From positions 1 to 26,936 of the forward strand of contig JANMCC010000186.1 in the NCBI GenBank assembly GCA_031360885.1: a DNA stretch of 26,936 nucleotides. The letters are read 5' to 3'. This document shows positions 11,222 through 19,469 of the stretch, in pieces. Source of the stretch: Schlegelella_A sp031360885 (lineage in GTDB: Bacteria > Pseudomonadota > Gammaproteobacteria > Burkholderiales > Burkholderiaceae_C). Position 1 is the first letter of the stretch, and each line of letters begins with the position of its first letter. The position numbers and the translations under genes were made by a program. Below the pieces are notes generated by a model. That model made no database searches, was not told where the DNA came from, and was given only the letters and a program-made list of their open reading frames with translations.

Positions 11222-14197
11222 TCACGGCGCTTCCGCGATCTGCGTCGTCGCCGCCGCCTGGTTGTCGGCGAAGTTGGCGTCGAGCTCGGCCGTGCCGACG
11301 CGCGCCTTGACGTCGTAGCGGCCGCCCGCGGCCGGCGTGCGCACGTCGATCAGGAAGGCGCGCCTTTCGGCCGGCGCGAGCTGCGCCGCGCTGCATGAGG
11401 TGCTCGTGCCGACCGTGGTGCAGCCGTTCCAGCCGGTTGTGCCGACGATGACGAAGCCCGCCGGCAGCGCGAACTCGGCGCGCAGCGCGGTCGCCATGAC
11501 CTGGCTGCGGTTGACGAGGTTGACTGCGTAGGTGAGGGGCGAGTCGGGCGCCGCGGACGCCGGCGCGATCAGCTCGATCGCGACGTCAGTTGTCGCTCGC
11601 GATGGCGGCCGTTCGCGCAGGGCCATCGTCAGGTTGGCCGTGCGGCCGTCCACTGCGGGCACAGCGCCGTCGAAGCGGATCTCGCGCTTGCCGTCGGCCC
11701 CGATCGTCACCGAGCCGCTGGCCCCGCTCGAGAAACTTACGTTGGGTATGCCGTCTAGTCCGCTGTCGATCGCGTCCGTCGACGAGTTGTCGCTCAAGTT
11801 TGCGTTTCCGCAGTCGCCGGCGATTTCGGTGAAGCGTCGCGTACTGACTTCGGTACCCGTCAGCGGGACGTTGATGCGACCACCGCCCAGGACCCAGGAG
11901 TTGCCGTTGTCACCGAAAAATAGGTCTAGCCTGTCGCCCTCGGTGGCGACGCTGCTCGTGCCCGTGAGGGTCCGCACGCGGGTGTCGGTACGCAGGAACT
12001 TGCAGTCGCCGGTGGCTCTTTCCAGCTTGATTTCTTCGAAGCGAAAGTCGAACGACGCGTTCTTCTTCAGGAACGCAAACCCCAGCCGTGTGTTCTGAGT
12101 GTCCTCGACCTCGCCGGTGACGCGGGTCTCCCTGTGGAAGGCCTGGCCGAAAGCAATTCCGGAAGAGCTCAAACCGAACGGCTGGTCCTCCACCGCCACG
12201 ACGTTGATGGTGCCGGCGAACACCGGCGACGCGGCGCCGACCTTCGCGAGCTCGAGGTCGAACGGGGTCGGCAAGCGCGTCTCGACGAAGGCGAAGAATT
12301 CGGCCTCGACCTGGCCAAAGGTGCCTTCGACCACCCATGACAGGTCGAACTTCGTCTGCCCGTCGCTCGCCGCCACGCTCGCCACCTCCTTCGCTGGCTG
12401 GCCGGGGACCGAGCGCATGATCCTCACCTTCGCCACGTTGTAGCCGACGAACGGAAACTGGATCGTCGCTGGATCGAGGGTGACGGTGAAGGCGAGCGTG
12501 TCGCCGTCGGCGAAGGTCTCCTTGTCGCGCGTCGCGGTGCCCTTGGGCGAGGTCGCGAGCGGCACGCTGGTCTGGAACTTGAGCAGATTGAACTTGAAGA
12601 TGCCGAGCTTGAGCAGGAGCTTGCGAAACGCCGAGTCGCCCGCCTTGTTGAGCGAGCCGGCGACGATGTCGGTGAGGAGCGAGAGCTTGTAGTCCGACTT
12701 GTAGTCGCTGTCGGCGGGCGCGAGCTGGCTGGTCGGCGGCGCGAAGCTGCCCTCGAGCTTGAGGCCGGAGCGCGCCGTCACCAGGTCCATTCGCAGCTTT
12801 TCGAGGAGCGTCGCGCCCGCCTTCAGCTTGGCGAAGCCGTAGCCGAACAGGAACACCTCGGTGCGGATGTTGGCGTTGTCTGGCGTGATGAAGCGCAGCT
12901 TGTTGGTGTTGACCGGGTCGTAGTTGCGAACCACCCTGCACTCGCCGGCGGCGCAGTCGAGGCCCATCTCGAGCGGGCCCTTGGTCTCGCTGGTGAGCTC
13001 GACGCCGAGCAGCGGAATCGTCAGGTTGCCCTCGAGCTCGAAGCCCAGCCCCGCCTTCACCTCGCCCGCGAGGATCAGGCCGACATAGCCCGGCAGCGGC
13101 ATCAGCCGGGTGTAGAGCGGCGCCTGGCAGTCGAGGTTGAGCACGCCGCCGGCGCTCAGGGTCAGGTTGGCCTTCGTCTTGAACGCAGTGTCGGCGCGCA
13201 GGATCAGCTTCTGCAGGCCGGTGTCGCGATCGAAGTCGATCTGGTACTTCGGCTCGAACTTCATGCTGAACTGGGCCGGCTGCGAGAGCGAGACCGGCAG
13301 CTCCGGCGTCGCGAAGTCGCACTTGTACGGTCCGAGCTTGAACTCGGTGAGCGCGTTCGCCTTCTTCCGGCCGGCGACCCCCGCCGCTGCTGCGGCGAGC
13401 CCGGGCTTGGGCGTGAAGACGAACTCGTCGTCGACCTTGGCGATGTCGTACTCGGCGGTCAGCTCGGCCGGAAACTCCGGCACGAGTCCGGTGAAGTCGA
13501 GCTCCTCGTGGATCTGCGCGCTCTGCATCAGCGTCGCGATCGGCACCGTGCGCAGCTGCACCCGCACCGCACCGCCTTCGGCGCGGGCCGCGAGCACCTC
13601 GCCGCCGACGGTCTTGCCCTCGCGGCCGAGCAGCAGCGTGCCCGGCGCCGGCACCGCGATGCCGCTCAGCACGACTTCGTAGGCGTTGTCGCTGTCGTTC
13701 TCGGCCGCGGGATCGACCAGGGTCGCTTCGCCGACGACCTGCGCATCCTCGAGCAGGACCACGCCCGGCGCCGGCTGGGCGACGCTCACCAGCACCGGCG
13801 GCGAGCGAACGCCATCGGCCGTCTCGACGCTGATCTGGCTCGCGCCGAGAGCGACCTGCGCCTCGACCAGGCCGTTCGCGCTGCTCGAGACCTGCTCGGG
13901 GCGCGACGACTTCCAGACCACGTCGGCCCGGACCTCGGCGCCGGCGGCGTCGAAGGCCCGGACCTGGAACTGCTGGCGCTGGCCGGAGGCGGTGAGCAGC
14001 AGCGCCGCCGGCGTCACTTCGAGCCGGGCCGCCGGCCGCACCGGCAGGCCGCCGCCGGCCGGATCGCCGCCCCCCGCGTCGCCGCCACCGCCGCCTCCGC
14101 CGCCGCAGGCCGAAAGCGCCAGTGCGGCCAGCGCCGCACAGAGGGTCGCCACGCGAACGCGCGTCGCCTTGCTAGATTCAAACCCTTGCCTCTCCAT
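11222..14197 (-). CDS. Large surface lipoprotein with Ig-like N-terminal and DUF11-like C-terminal domains
   Basis: A 991-residue protein with signal sequence VRVATLCAALAALALSAC and lipobox LSAC (lipidated C31), followed by a glycine-rich tether (eight consecutive glycines, then GGG blocks). Residues about 55-140 resemble a bacterial Ig-like domain (LEVTPAALLLTASGQRQQF, then GASQISVETADG). The long middle region is of unknown family. Residues about 850-980 look like a DUF11/CARDB-type beta domain (DVAIELIAPASAAPDSPLTY, then AELDANFADNQAA). The start is well supported: GGAGGAG lies 6 bp before the ATG. The part encoded at about 11730-12200 looks less GC-rich at third positions than its surroundings. 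Function unknown; a surface structural or binding role is likely. A 158-bp gap separates it from the molybdo-hydroxylase stop. Confidence 0.85.
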   Translation of the reverse strand: MERQGFESSKATRVRVATLCAALAALALSACGGGGGGGGDAGGGDPAGGGLPVRPAARLEVTPAALLLTASGQRQQFQVRAFDAAGAEVRADVVWKSSRPEQVSSSANGLVEAQVALGASQISVETADGVRSPPVLVSVAQPAPGVVLLEDAQVVGEATLVDPAAENDSDNAYEVVLSGIAVPAPGTLLLGREGKTVGGEVLAARAEGGAVRVQLRTVPIATLMQSAQIHEELDFTGLVPEFPAELTAEYDIAKVDDEFVFTPKPGLAAAAAGVAGRKKANALTEFKLGPYKCDFATPELPVSLSQPAQFSMKFEPKYQIDFDRDTGLQKLILRADTAFKTKANLTLSAGGVLNLDCQAPLYTRLMPLPGYVGLILAGEVKAGLGFELEGNLTIPLLGVELTSETKGPLEMGLDCAAGECRVVRNYDPVNTNKLRFITPDNANIRTEVFLFGYGFAKLKAGATLLEKLRMDLVTARSGLKLEGSFAPPTSQLAPADSDYKSDYKLSLLTDIVAGSLNKAGDSAFRKLLLKLGIFKFNLLKFQTSVPLATSPKGTATRDKETFADGDTLAFTVTLDPATIQFPFVGYNVAKVRIMRSVPGQPAKEVASVAASDGQTKFDLSWVVEGTFGQVEAEFFAFVETRLPTPFDLELAKVGAASPVFAGTINVVAVEDQPFGLSSSGIAFGQAFHRETRVTGEVEDTQNTRLGFAFLKKNASFDFRFEEIKLERATGDCKFLRTDTRVRTLTGTSSVATEGDRLDLFFGDNGNSWVLGGGRINVPLTGTEVSTRRFTEIAGDCGNANLSDNSSTDAIDSGLDGIPNVSFSSGASGSVTIGADGKREIRFDGAVPAVDGRTANLTMALRERPPSRATTDVAIELIAPASAAPDSPLTYAVNLVNRSQVMATALRAEFALPAGFVIVGTTGWNGCTTVGTSTSCSAAQLAPAERRAFLIDVRTPAAGGRYDVKARVGTAELDANFADNQAAATTQIAEAP

Positions 14198-14320
14198 GCC
14201 GATCTCCTCCAGCGCGCCGGAAGCGGCAGCGCGGGGCGAGTGTCGGCACGGAGCGTCTCCGCACCATCAATGGTCGGTCTCGGGCCGGCCGTCCGGCCTC
14301 GCAAGGCGGCGATCAGGACG

Positions 14321-14348
14321 CGCCGGGGTCGCTCGGCCGACCCCGGCG
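14321..14348 (-). terminator. Stem-loop just downstream of the molybdo-hydroxylase operon
   Basis: CGCCGGGGTCG (14321-14331) and CGACCCCGGCG (14338-14348) are perfect 11-bp complements with a 6-base loop, 7 bp past the large-subunit stop codon. There is no T-run on the minus strand, so this is either a weakly canonical intrinsic terminator or an mRNA-stabilising hairpin. Confidence 0.6.
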
Positions 14349-14431
14349 GTCGTCGCTAGTCGCCCATCGTCGCATTGGGGAAGAACGGCAAGGTGCGAAC
14401 GCGCTGGCCGCTCAGCCTGAACCAGGCGTTG
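14349..14431 (-). repeat. Repeat: 3' end of the large-subunit gene, partner of 7818-7900
   Basis: This stretch includes the last 25 codons and stop of the intact large-subunit gene plus 7 bp beyond. It is repeated at 7818-7900 in the same orientation (offset 6531 bp), with five mismatches in 83 bp. Confidence 0.88.
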
Positions 14432-16578
14432 GCCAATGCCGGTGCGAGCGTCGGCACGCCGAGCTCGCCGACGCCGCCGATCGGCACCGCGCGATCGGCG
14501 ACCGCGGGCGCCGGCAGGAGGGTCACGCTGACCACCGGCATCTCCGACAACCGGATCATCCGGCTCGTCGTGAAGTTCTTGGTCGTGGCGGCGCCGTTGG
14601 CGAAGGTCTGCCGACCGTAGAGGGCTGCGTTCAAGCCGTGCACGACGCCGCCGACGATCTGCGACTCGACCGAGCCGGGGTTGACCGTCAGGTAGCTGTC
14701 GATCGCCACCCAGACGCGCGAGACGCGAGGACCGCCGTTGCTGCTCGAAACCTCGACGACCTGCGCGACGATGCTGTTGAAGGCGGTGCCGATGGCGATG
14801 CCTCGCGCCGTGCCCTTGCGCGGCGGCGAGCTCCACGCCGCGGCGGTGGCCGCGGCGTCGAGCACGGCGAGCCAGCGCGGGTCGGTGATACGAGCGCGGC
14901 GGAACTGATACGGATCCTGCTGCGCCGCCGCGGCGAGCTCGTCGATCATCGATTCGACCGCGAAGGTGTTGATCGACGCGCCGACCGAGCGCCAGAAGCC
15001 GACCGGAATCGTCGAGGGATGGCTGACCCACTCGACCAGGCGCGCGCCGAAGGCATAGGGCAGCGCCTGCGAGCCCTCGCTTCCCTGGCTGTCGCCGGTG
15101 GCGCCGAGGACCACGCCGCGCTGGCCGAGGATCGAGGGCGAGACATTGCGATAGGTCCAGCCGGAGACGTAGCCGGAGGCGTCGAGCCCGGCGCGGGCGT
15201 GCACCAGCGCCATCGGCCGGTACTGGTCGTGGGTGAAGTCTTCCTCGCGTGGCCACATCAGCTTGACCGGGCGCTGGATCGCCATCGCGACCTGGACCGC
15301 CTGGCTGACGAAGTCGAGCTCGGCCTTGCGCCCGAGGCCGCCGCCGAGATAGGTGACGTTGATCGTCACGTTGTCGGCGCTGAGGCCGGTGAGCGCCGAG
15401 ACGAGACTGAGCGCCGCCTTCGCCGACTGCGTCGGCGCCCAGACCGTGCAGCGCACGCCGGCCACGTAGTCGACGGTGCAGTTCAGCACCTCCATGCAGG
15501 CGTGGGCGACGTAGGGAAGCGAATAGGTCGCGTCGACGATCTTGGCCGACCGGGCGATCGCGGCGGCGGCGTCGGCCGTGCTTCGCTCGACGGTGTAGAG
15601 CGTGCCGGGCGGGTTGGCGGCACCGGCGACGAACGGGGTCGCCATCACGGCAAGGCTCTGCGCGTCGGCGAGGACCTTCGCGCTGTTCATGGCGGCGGCC
15701 GCGGCCGGGATGTTCCAGCGCAGCGACAGCTTCTTCGCCGCCTGCCAGGCGTCCCAGGTGTTGCTGCCGACGACGGCCACCGCGTTGGTGTTGCCCGCCG
15801 CCTCGGCGCCGCGCGCGGTCACCGTCGCCACCCGGGTCGCGACGACGGCGATCATCCCCGACGGGGTCGAAGGCATAGCCGCGAGCGTGCCGCCGAAGGT
15901 CGGGCAATGGCGGATGACGGCATAGACCATGTTCGGCACGCGCACGTCGAGGCCGAAGACGGCGCTGCCGTCGACCTTGAACGGAATGTCCGGCCGGGCC
16001 AGGGTCTTGCCGATGCACTTGAACTGCGCGTCCGGGACCAGGGGTGCGCTCGTCGGCGGCGGCAGCAGGGCGGCGGCCGCGGCGACCTGGCCGTAGGTGA
16101 GGGTCGCACCGCTCGGCAGGTGGCGGATCACGCCGTTGCTGATCGTGTAATTGCCCGCCGCGGGGTCGCCGATGCGGGCCATGGCGGCGCTGAGCAGCAG
16201 GGTTCGCGCCGTGGCGCCGGCGTCGCGCAGCTTCCAGTAGTTGTTGCGCGTGACGCTGCTGCCGACGGTGTTGATCGCGGTGCCGATCGGTGCCGGCGAC
16301 GCGAGGCTGGGGCTGCCCTGGACGAGCACCACCCGCGACGGGTCGACCATCAGGTCTTCGCACAGGATCTGCGCCAGGCCCGAGAACGAGCCCTGCCCCA
16401 TCTCCGAGGCGCCGATCACCAGTCGGATGCTGTCGTCGCTGCCGACGGTGAGCCACGAGTTGACGGCCGACGAGGTGGCGGCCTGGGCGGCGTTGCCGAA
16501 CGGCAGGGCGAGACCGATCGTGAGTCCGCTGGCGGCGCCGAGAAACTGGCGGCGATCGATGGCGAGCGCTTGCGTCAT
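14356..16578 (-). CDS. Molybdopterin-binding large subunit, isoquinoline 1-oxidoreductase (IorB)-like aldehyde/N-heterocycle hydroxylase
   Basis: A 740-residue periplasmic subunit of the xanthine-dehydrogenase family. It binds molybdopterin cytosine dinucleotide and hydroxylates aldehydes or N-heteroaromatics with water as oxygen donor. The N-terminus DRRQFLGAASG is a twin-arginine signal (R9, R10). Cofactor motifs include ASEMGQGS near residue 57 and GGGLGRKAE. The C-terminal GGVGELGVP contains the expected catalytic glutamate, E705. The length fits the single-chain IorB class, not the cytoplasmic CoxL/XdhB class. The ATG at 16578 has GAGGG about 8 bp upstream and is 10 bp after the small-subunit stop, so the two form an operon. 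No cytochrome c subunit, XdhC-type chaperone or MoCo biosynthesis gene is in the window. The substrate is unknown. Confidence 0.9.
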   Translation of the reverse strand: MTQALAIDRRQFLGAASGLTIGLALPFGNAAQAATSSAVNSWLTVGSDDSIRLVIGASEMGQGSFSGLAQILCEDLMVDPSRVVLVQGSPSLASPAPIGTAINTVGSSVTRNNYWKLRDAGATARTLLLSAAMARIGDPAAGNYTISNGVIRHLPSGATLTYGQVAAAAALLPPPTSAPLVPDAQFKCIGKTLARPDIPFKVDGSAVFGLDVRVPNMVYAVIRHCPTFGGTLAAMPSTPSGMIAVVATRVATVTARGAEAAGNTNAVAVVGSNTWDAWQAAKKLSLRWNIPAAAAAMNSAKVLADAQSLAVMATPFVAGAANPPGTLYTVERSTADAAAAIARSAKIVDATYSLPYVAHACMEVLNCTVDYVAGVRCTVWAPTQSAKAALSLVSALTGLSADNVTINVTYLGGGLGRKAELDFVSQAVQVAMAIQRPVKLMWPREEDFTHDQYRPMALVHARAGLDASGYVSGWTYRNVSPSILGQRGVVLGATGDSQGSEGSQALPYAFGARLVEWVSHPSTIPVGFWRSVGASINTFAVESMIDELAAAAQQDPYQFRRARITDPRWLAVLDAAATAAAWSSPPRKGTARGIAIGTAFNSIVAQVVEVSSSNGGPRVSRVWVAIDSYLTVNPGSVESQIVGGVVHGLNAALYGRQTFANGAATTKNFTTSRMIRLSEMPVVSVTLLPAPAVADRAVPIGGVGELGVPTLAPALANAWFRLSGQRVRTLPFFPNATMGD

Positions 16579-16588
16579 GGTCTGGCCC

Positions 16589-17029
16589 TCAGAGCGTGGA
16601 GACGGCTTGCTTGATGCGCTGATAGGTGCCGCAGACGCAGAGGTTGTTCACCTCCGAGGCGATCTCGGAACCGTGGTGGCCGGCCTTCATCGCGCCCGCC
16701 ACGCTCATCAGCATTCCCGACTGGCAGAAGCCGCACTGCGGCACCTGGTTGGCGATCCAGGCCTTCTGCGCCGGATGGCTCCGGTCGGGCGACAGGCCCT
16801 CGATGGTGACGATCGGCTTGCCGACCGCCGACGTCACGTCGAACTCGCAGGACCGCTCCGGCTGGCCGCCGACGAGCACGGTGCAGGCGCCGCAGATTTC
16901 GATGCCGCAGCCGTATTTTGTGCCGGTGAGGCCGATCAGGTCGCGCAGGACCCAGAGCAGCGGCATGTCGCCGCTGGAGACGGTCACGGTGTGATCGCGG
17001 CCGTTGACGTTGAGGGTAAGGGTGGACAC
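16589..17029 (-). CDS. [2Fe-2S] small subunit, isoquinoline 1-oxidoreductase (IorA)-like
   Basis: A 146-residue electron-transfer subunit that pairs with the molybdopterin subunit encoded directly downstream. Both iron-sulfur clusters are visible: the plant-type ferredoxin set C41, C46, C49 and C61 (YGCGIEICGACTV, then RSCEF) and the four-helix-bundle set C99, C102, C131 and C133 (QCGFCQSGM and LCVCGTYQRI). It has no signal peptide of its own, consistent with co-export of the folded complex on the Tat signal of the large subunit, as known for this class. The start is a GTG at 17029 with GGGAGAA about 8 bp upstream. The upstream region is AT-rich against the local background and probably holds the operon promoter. 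Confidence 0.93.
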   Translation of the reverse strand: MSTLTLNVNGRDHTVTVSSGDMPLLWVLRDLIGLTGTKYGCGIEICGACTVLVGGQPERSCEFDVTSAVGKPIVTIEGLSPDRSHPAQKAWIANQVPQCGFCQSGMLMSVAGAMKAGHHGSEIASEVNNLCVCGTYQRIKQAVSTL

Positions 17030-17045
17030 CGTTGCTTCTCCCGCG

Positions 17046-17100
17046 GGGGACGAATTCCCCGGTCACGCCAATATATGTGTGATTTGCACATTTGACTGTG
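17046..17100 (-). promoter_or_regulatory. Putative promoter and operator region of the molybdo-hydroxylase operon
   Basis: This is the most AT-rich patch around. On the minus strand it contains a TATATT hexamer (17070-17075) that could be a -10 box; no convincing -35 box is visible. TGTG-ATTTG-CACA (17078-17090) is an inverted repeat suitable for a dimeric regulator. GGGGA-CGAAT-TCCCC (17046-17060) is a second one, between promoter and start codon. The boundaries are guesses. Confidence 0.4.
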
Positions 17101-17150
17101 AGCAATCGAAACAGGCGCGCGCCAGGACGGCCACCCACGCCGCGCCCAGG

Positions 17151-17180
17151 GTCGAGGCGGCGCTGCGCGCCCTCGGCTGA
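17151..17180 (+). pseudogene. Third remnant of the E1 dehydrogenase 3' end (30 bp)
   Basis: These 30 bp match the last 30 bp of the E1 gene (1769-1798) at 28 positions and encode VEAALRALG plus stop, the same residues. Against copy B there are six differences, so it is closer to copy A. Upstream similarity fades at once. In 27 kb a chance match of this quality, ending exactly at the stop codon, is very unlikely even at high GC. Confidence 0.75.
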
Positions 17181-17212
17181 GCGGACGGCGGCTCGCGGCT
17201 AGGGCCGTCCGC
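17181..17212. terminator. Perfect 9-bp inverted repeat spanning the LuxR-type gene stop codon
   Basis: GCGGACGGC (17181-17189) and GCCGTCCGC (17204-17212) are perfectly complementary, with a 14-base loop that contains the stop codon of the LuxR-type gene (17199-17201). It sits directly after the third E1 tail. It could act as a bidirectional terminator, although neither side has a clear T-run. Confidence 0.5.
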
Positions 17213-17945
17213 CGCGCCGCACCAGGCGGTCGACGAGCTGCGTGCGGCTCTCGACGCCGAGCTTGCGGAAGATGCTGCCGATGTGCGTTCGCACCGTCGT
17301 GAAGCCAATGCCGAGACGCTGCGCGATCGCCTTGTCGCGCAGGCCGATCTGCACCAGGCGCGCGACCGCCAGCTCGCGCTCGGTGAGCGCAGGGTGGCCC
17401 TGCTGCGGCGCGGCCGGTGCGGCGCCGGCGCACCGGCTGCGCTGCAGGGCCCCGACGAAGGCCGGCCGGATCAGCTCGAGCAGCTCGAGCGTGTCGGCAC
17501 CGAACCGCTCGCGCCTGCGGCCGCGCCAGATCCGCATGTCGCCGATGTTCTCGTCGCCGACCCAGGCATACATGTTGACGCCCCAGTAGAGGCCGTCGCG
17601 GTACAGGAAGTCGTTGAAGAATTCGGTCTTCACCAGCTCCGACTGCGGCATCACCTGCTCCACCAGGGTTGCCGAGCGGCGACTCTGCATCTTCGACGTG
17701 ATCGGGTCGCGATGCTGGTAGTAGGCCTCGTAGCTGCTCAGGTTGCGGTCGGACATGTTGAGCGCGACGCGGTTGCCGAAGACCTTTCGCGATGCGTCCC
17801 AGACGTAGGAGGCGTAGTAGTCGGCGTCGAGCAGGTCGAGCAGGCGCAGGCCGATCTTCTCGCGCACCTCGGCTTCGTCGTGCGGTTCGGTCAGCGCTAC
17901 CATTAGCTGCGACAGCGCCTGGGTCTGGGCTGTTGACAGGAACAT
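17199..17945 (-). CDS. LuxR-type helix-turn-helix transcriptional regulator
   Basis: A 248-residue DNA-binding regulator. The C-terminal LuxR/FixJ-type helix-turn-helix is clear at about 183-242: LTERELAVARLVQIGLRD, then AIAQRLGIGFTTVRTHIGSIFRKLGV. The N-terminal 170 residues (LLDLLDADYYASYVWDAS, NDFLYRDGLYWGVNMYAW) resemble a GAF/PAS-like sensory fold, not a response-regulator receiver and not an obvious acyl-homoserine-lactone domain. The longer upstream frame is a shadow of the amidase gene on the other strand. The ATG at 17945 has GGAGG 4 bp upstream. The gene is divergent from the amidase/ABC operon with a 108-bp shared promoter region, so regulation of that operon is the natural inference. 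Confidence 0.88.
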   Translation of the reverse strand: MFLSTAQTQALSQLMVALTEPHDEAEVREKIGLRLLDLLDADYYASYVWDASRKVFGNRVALNMSDRNLSSYEAYYQHRDPITSKMQSRRSATLVEQVMPQSELVKTEFFNDFLYRDGLYWGVNMYAWVGDENIGDMRIWRGRRRERFGADTLELLELIRPAFVGALQRSRCAGAAPAAPQQGHPALTERELAVARLVQIGLRDKAIAQRLGIGFTTVRTHIGSIFRKLGVESRTQLVDRLVRRGGRP

Positions 17946-17965
17946 CGCACCTCCGCAACGTGCGC

Positions 17966-18004
17966 CCTCATCAGTCTTGAGGATAGCAGCGGGCTTTTCG
18001 CTGC
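17966..18004. promoter_or_regulatory. Two inverted repeats in the divergent LuxR/amidase promoter region
   Basis: CCTCA-(7)-TGAGG at 17966-17982 and GCAGCG-(7)-CGCTGC at 17986-18004 are perfect inverted repeats with equal 7-base spacers, separated by 3 bp. They lie midway between the two divergent start codons, so they are candidate binding sites for the LuxR-type protein. No strong -35/-10 pair was recognised. Confidence 0.4.
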
Positions 18005-18053
18005 CGCAACATCGTCTCGTGCCAGACCGCGCCGCGTTTCGAAAGAGGTTCCG

Positions 18054-19469
18054 ATGGATGTCACCGCCCTGACGATCAGCGAGGCCGCAGGCGCGTTGCA
18101 GCGCGGCGAGATGTCGGCCCTGGCCTATGCCGACGCGCTGCTCGCGCAGGCGGACCGGGCCGCGTCCCTCAACGCCTTCATCCACCACGACCCGGAGCAG
18201 GTGCGGGCCGCCGCCCGCGCCGCCGACGCCAAAGGCGCCGGCGGGCCGCTGCACGGCGTTCCGCTCGCCCTCAAGGACAACCTCGACACCGCCGACATGC
18301 CGACCACCGGCGGAACGCCGGGGCTGAAGGGCCATCGGCCGAAACGCAACGGGCCGGTCGTGCAGAGCCTGCTCGACGCCGGCGCGATCGCCTTCGGCAA
18401 GGCCAACCTGCACGAGCTCGCCTACGGCATCACCAACAACAACGCCGGCTTCGGCGCCGCCAGGAATCCCTACGACCCGACGCGTATTCCCGGCGGCTCC
18501 AGCGGCGGCGTCGGCGCGGCGGTCGGCGCGCGCATCGTCCCCGGCGGCATCGGCTCCGACACCGGCGGCTCGGTGCGCGTGCCGGCGGCCTTGTGCGGCA
18601 TCGTCGGCTTCCGGCCGACCACCGGGCGCTGGTCGTCGGCTGGCGTGGTGCCGATCTCGCACACCCGCGACACGCCCGGGCCGATGACGCGCAGCGTCGC
18701 CGACTGCATCCTGCTCGACAGCGTGGTCACCGGCAGCACGGCGCCGAAGGCAGTCGTGAGCCTGAAGGGTCTGCGCCTGGGCGTGCCGCGCGCCCACTTC
18801 TGGAGCCCGCTCGACACGGAGACCGCGCGCCTGATGGAAGAGGTGCTGGCGCGCCTGAAGGACGCCGGCGCGATCCTGGTCGAGGCCGACATCGCCGATG
18901 TCGCCCGCCTCGACGGCGAGGCCGGCTTTCCGATCGCCCTCTACGAGACGGTCACCGACCTGAACGCCTACCTGGCGGGCCACGGCTCGCCGCTGCGCTA
19001 CGCGGAGCACGTGGCCCAATGCGCCAGCCCCGACGTGGCCGGCCTGCTGCAGAGCCTGCACGGCGAGGCGGCGATTCCCGAGGCCGCGTACCGGCACGCG
19101 CTCGGCGTGCTCCGGCCGCAGCTGCAGGCCGCGTATCGCGATCACTTCAGGAAGCAGGCGATCGACGCGCTCGTCTTTCCGACCACGCCCCTGCCCGCCG
19201 CGCCGATCGGCGACGACGAGACGGTGGCGCTGAACGGCGAGCGCGTGCCGACCTTCTTCACCTTCATCCGCAACTCGAGCCCGGGCAGCGTTGCCGGCAT
19301 TCCCGGCATCAGCCTGCCGGCGGCCCTCACCGCCTCAGGCCTGCCGCTGGGCATCGAGCTCGACGCGGCCGAAGGCGCCGATTCGCGCCTGCTGGCGATC
19401 GCGCTGGCGGTCGAAGGCGTGCTGCCGAAGCTGCCCGCTCCCAAGATCCAACGAGGAGGTATCGCATGA
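18054..19469 (+). CDS. Amidase-signature hydrolase (indoleacetamide hydrolase/AtzF-like)
   Basis: A 471-residue amidase-signature enzyme that hydrolyses a carboxamide to acid plus ammonia. The Ser-cisSer-Lys triad is visible: K74 in PLALKDNL, S149 in PGGSSGG and S173 in GSDTGGSVRVPAA. The length is typical for the family. There is no signal peptide, so it is cytoplasmic. The ATG at 18054 has AGAGG 5 bp upstream. It is the first gene of an operon. Its stop codon overlaps the start of the binding-protein gene by 4 bp (ATGA), followed by a complete amide/branched-chain-type ABC importer, so it probably acts on the imported compound. Similarity in TTGGTPGLKGHRPKRNGP and HELAYGITNNN to proteins annotated as indoleacetamide hydrolase is recalled from memory; the true substrate may be another amide. 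Confidence 0.93.
   Translation: MDVTALTISEAAGALQRGEMSALAYADALLAQADRAASLNAFIHHDPEQVRAAARAADAKGAGGPLHGVPLALKDNLDTADMPTTGGTPGLKGHRPKRNGPVVQSLLDAGAIAFGKANLHELAYGITNNNAGFGAARNPYDPTRIPGGSSGGVGAAVGARIVPGGIGSDTGGSVRVPAALCGIVGFRPTTGRWSSAGVVPISHTRDTPGPMTRSVADCILLDSVVTGSTAPKAVVSLKGLRLGVPRAHFWSPLDTETARLMEEVLARLKDAGAILVEADIADVARLDGEAGFPIALYETVTDLNAYLAGHGSPLRYAEHVAQCASPDVAGLLQSLHGEAAIPEAAYRHALGVLRPQLQAAYRDHFRKQAIDALVFPTTPLPAAPIGDDETVALNGERVPTFFTFIRNSSPGSVAGIPGISLPAALTASGLPLGIELDAAEGADSRLLAIALAVEGVLPKLPAPKIQRGGIA

Noticed and set aside
14638..16614. A 658-residue plus-strand frame and a 729-residue minus-strand frame over the molybdo-hydroxylase large subunit
   Set aside because: Both are low-complexity shadows. 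The frame with the Tat signal, cofactor motifs and catalytic glutamate is the real one.
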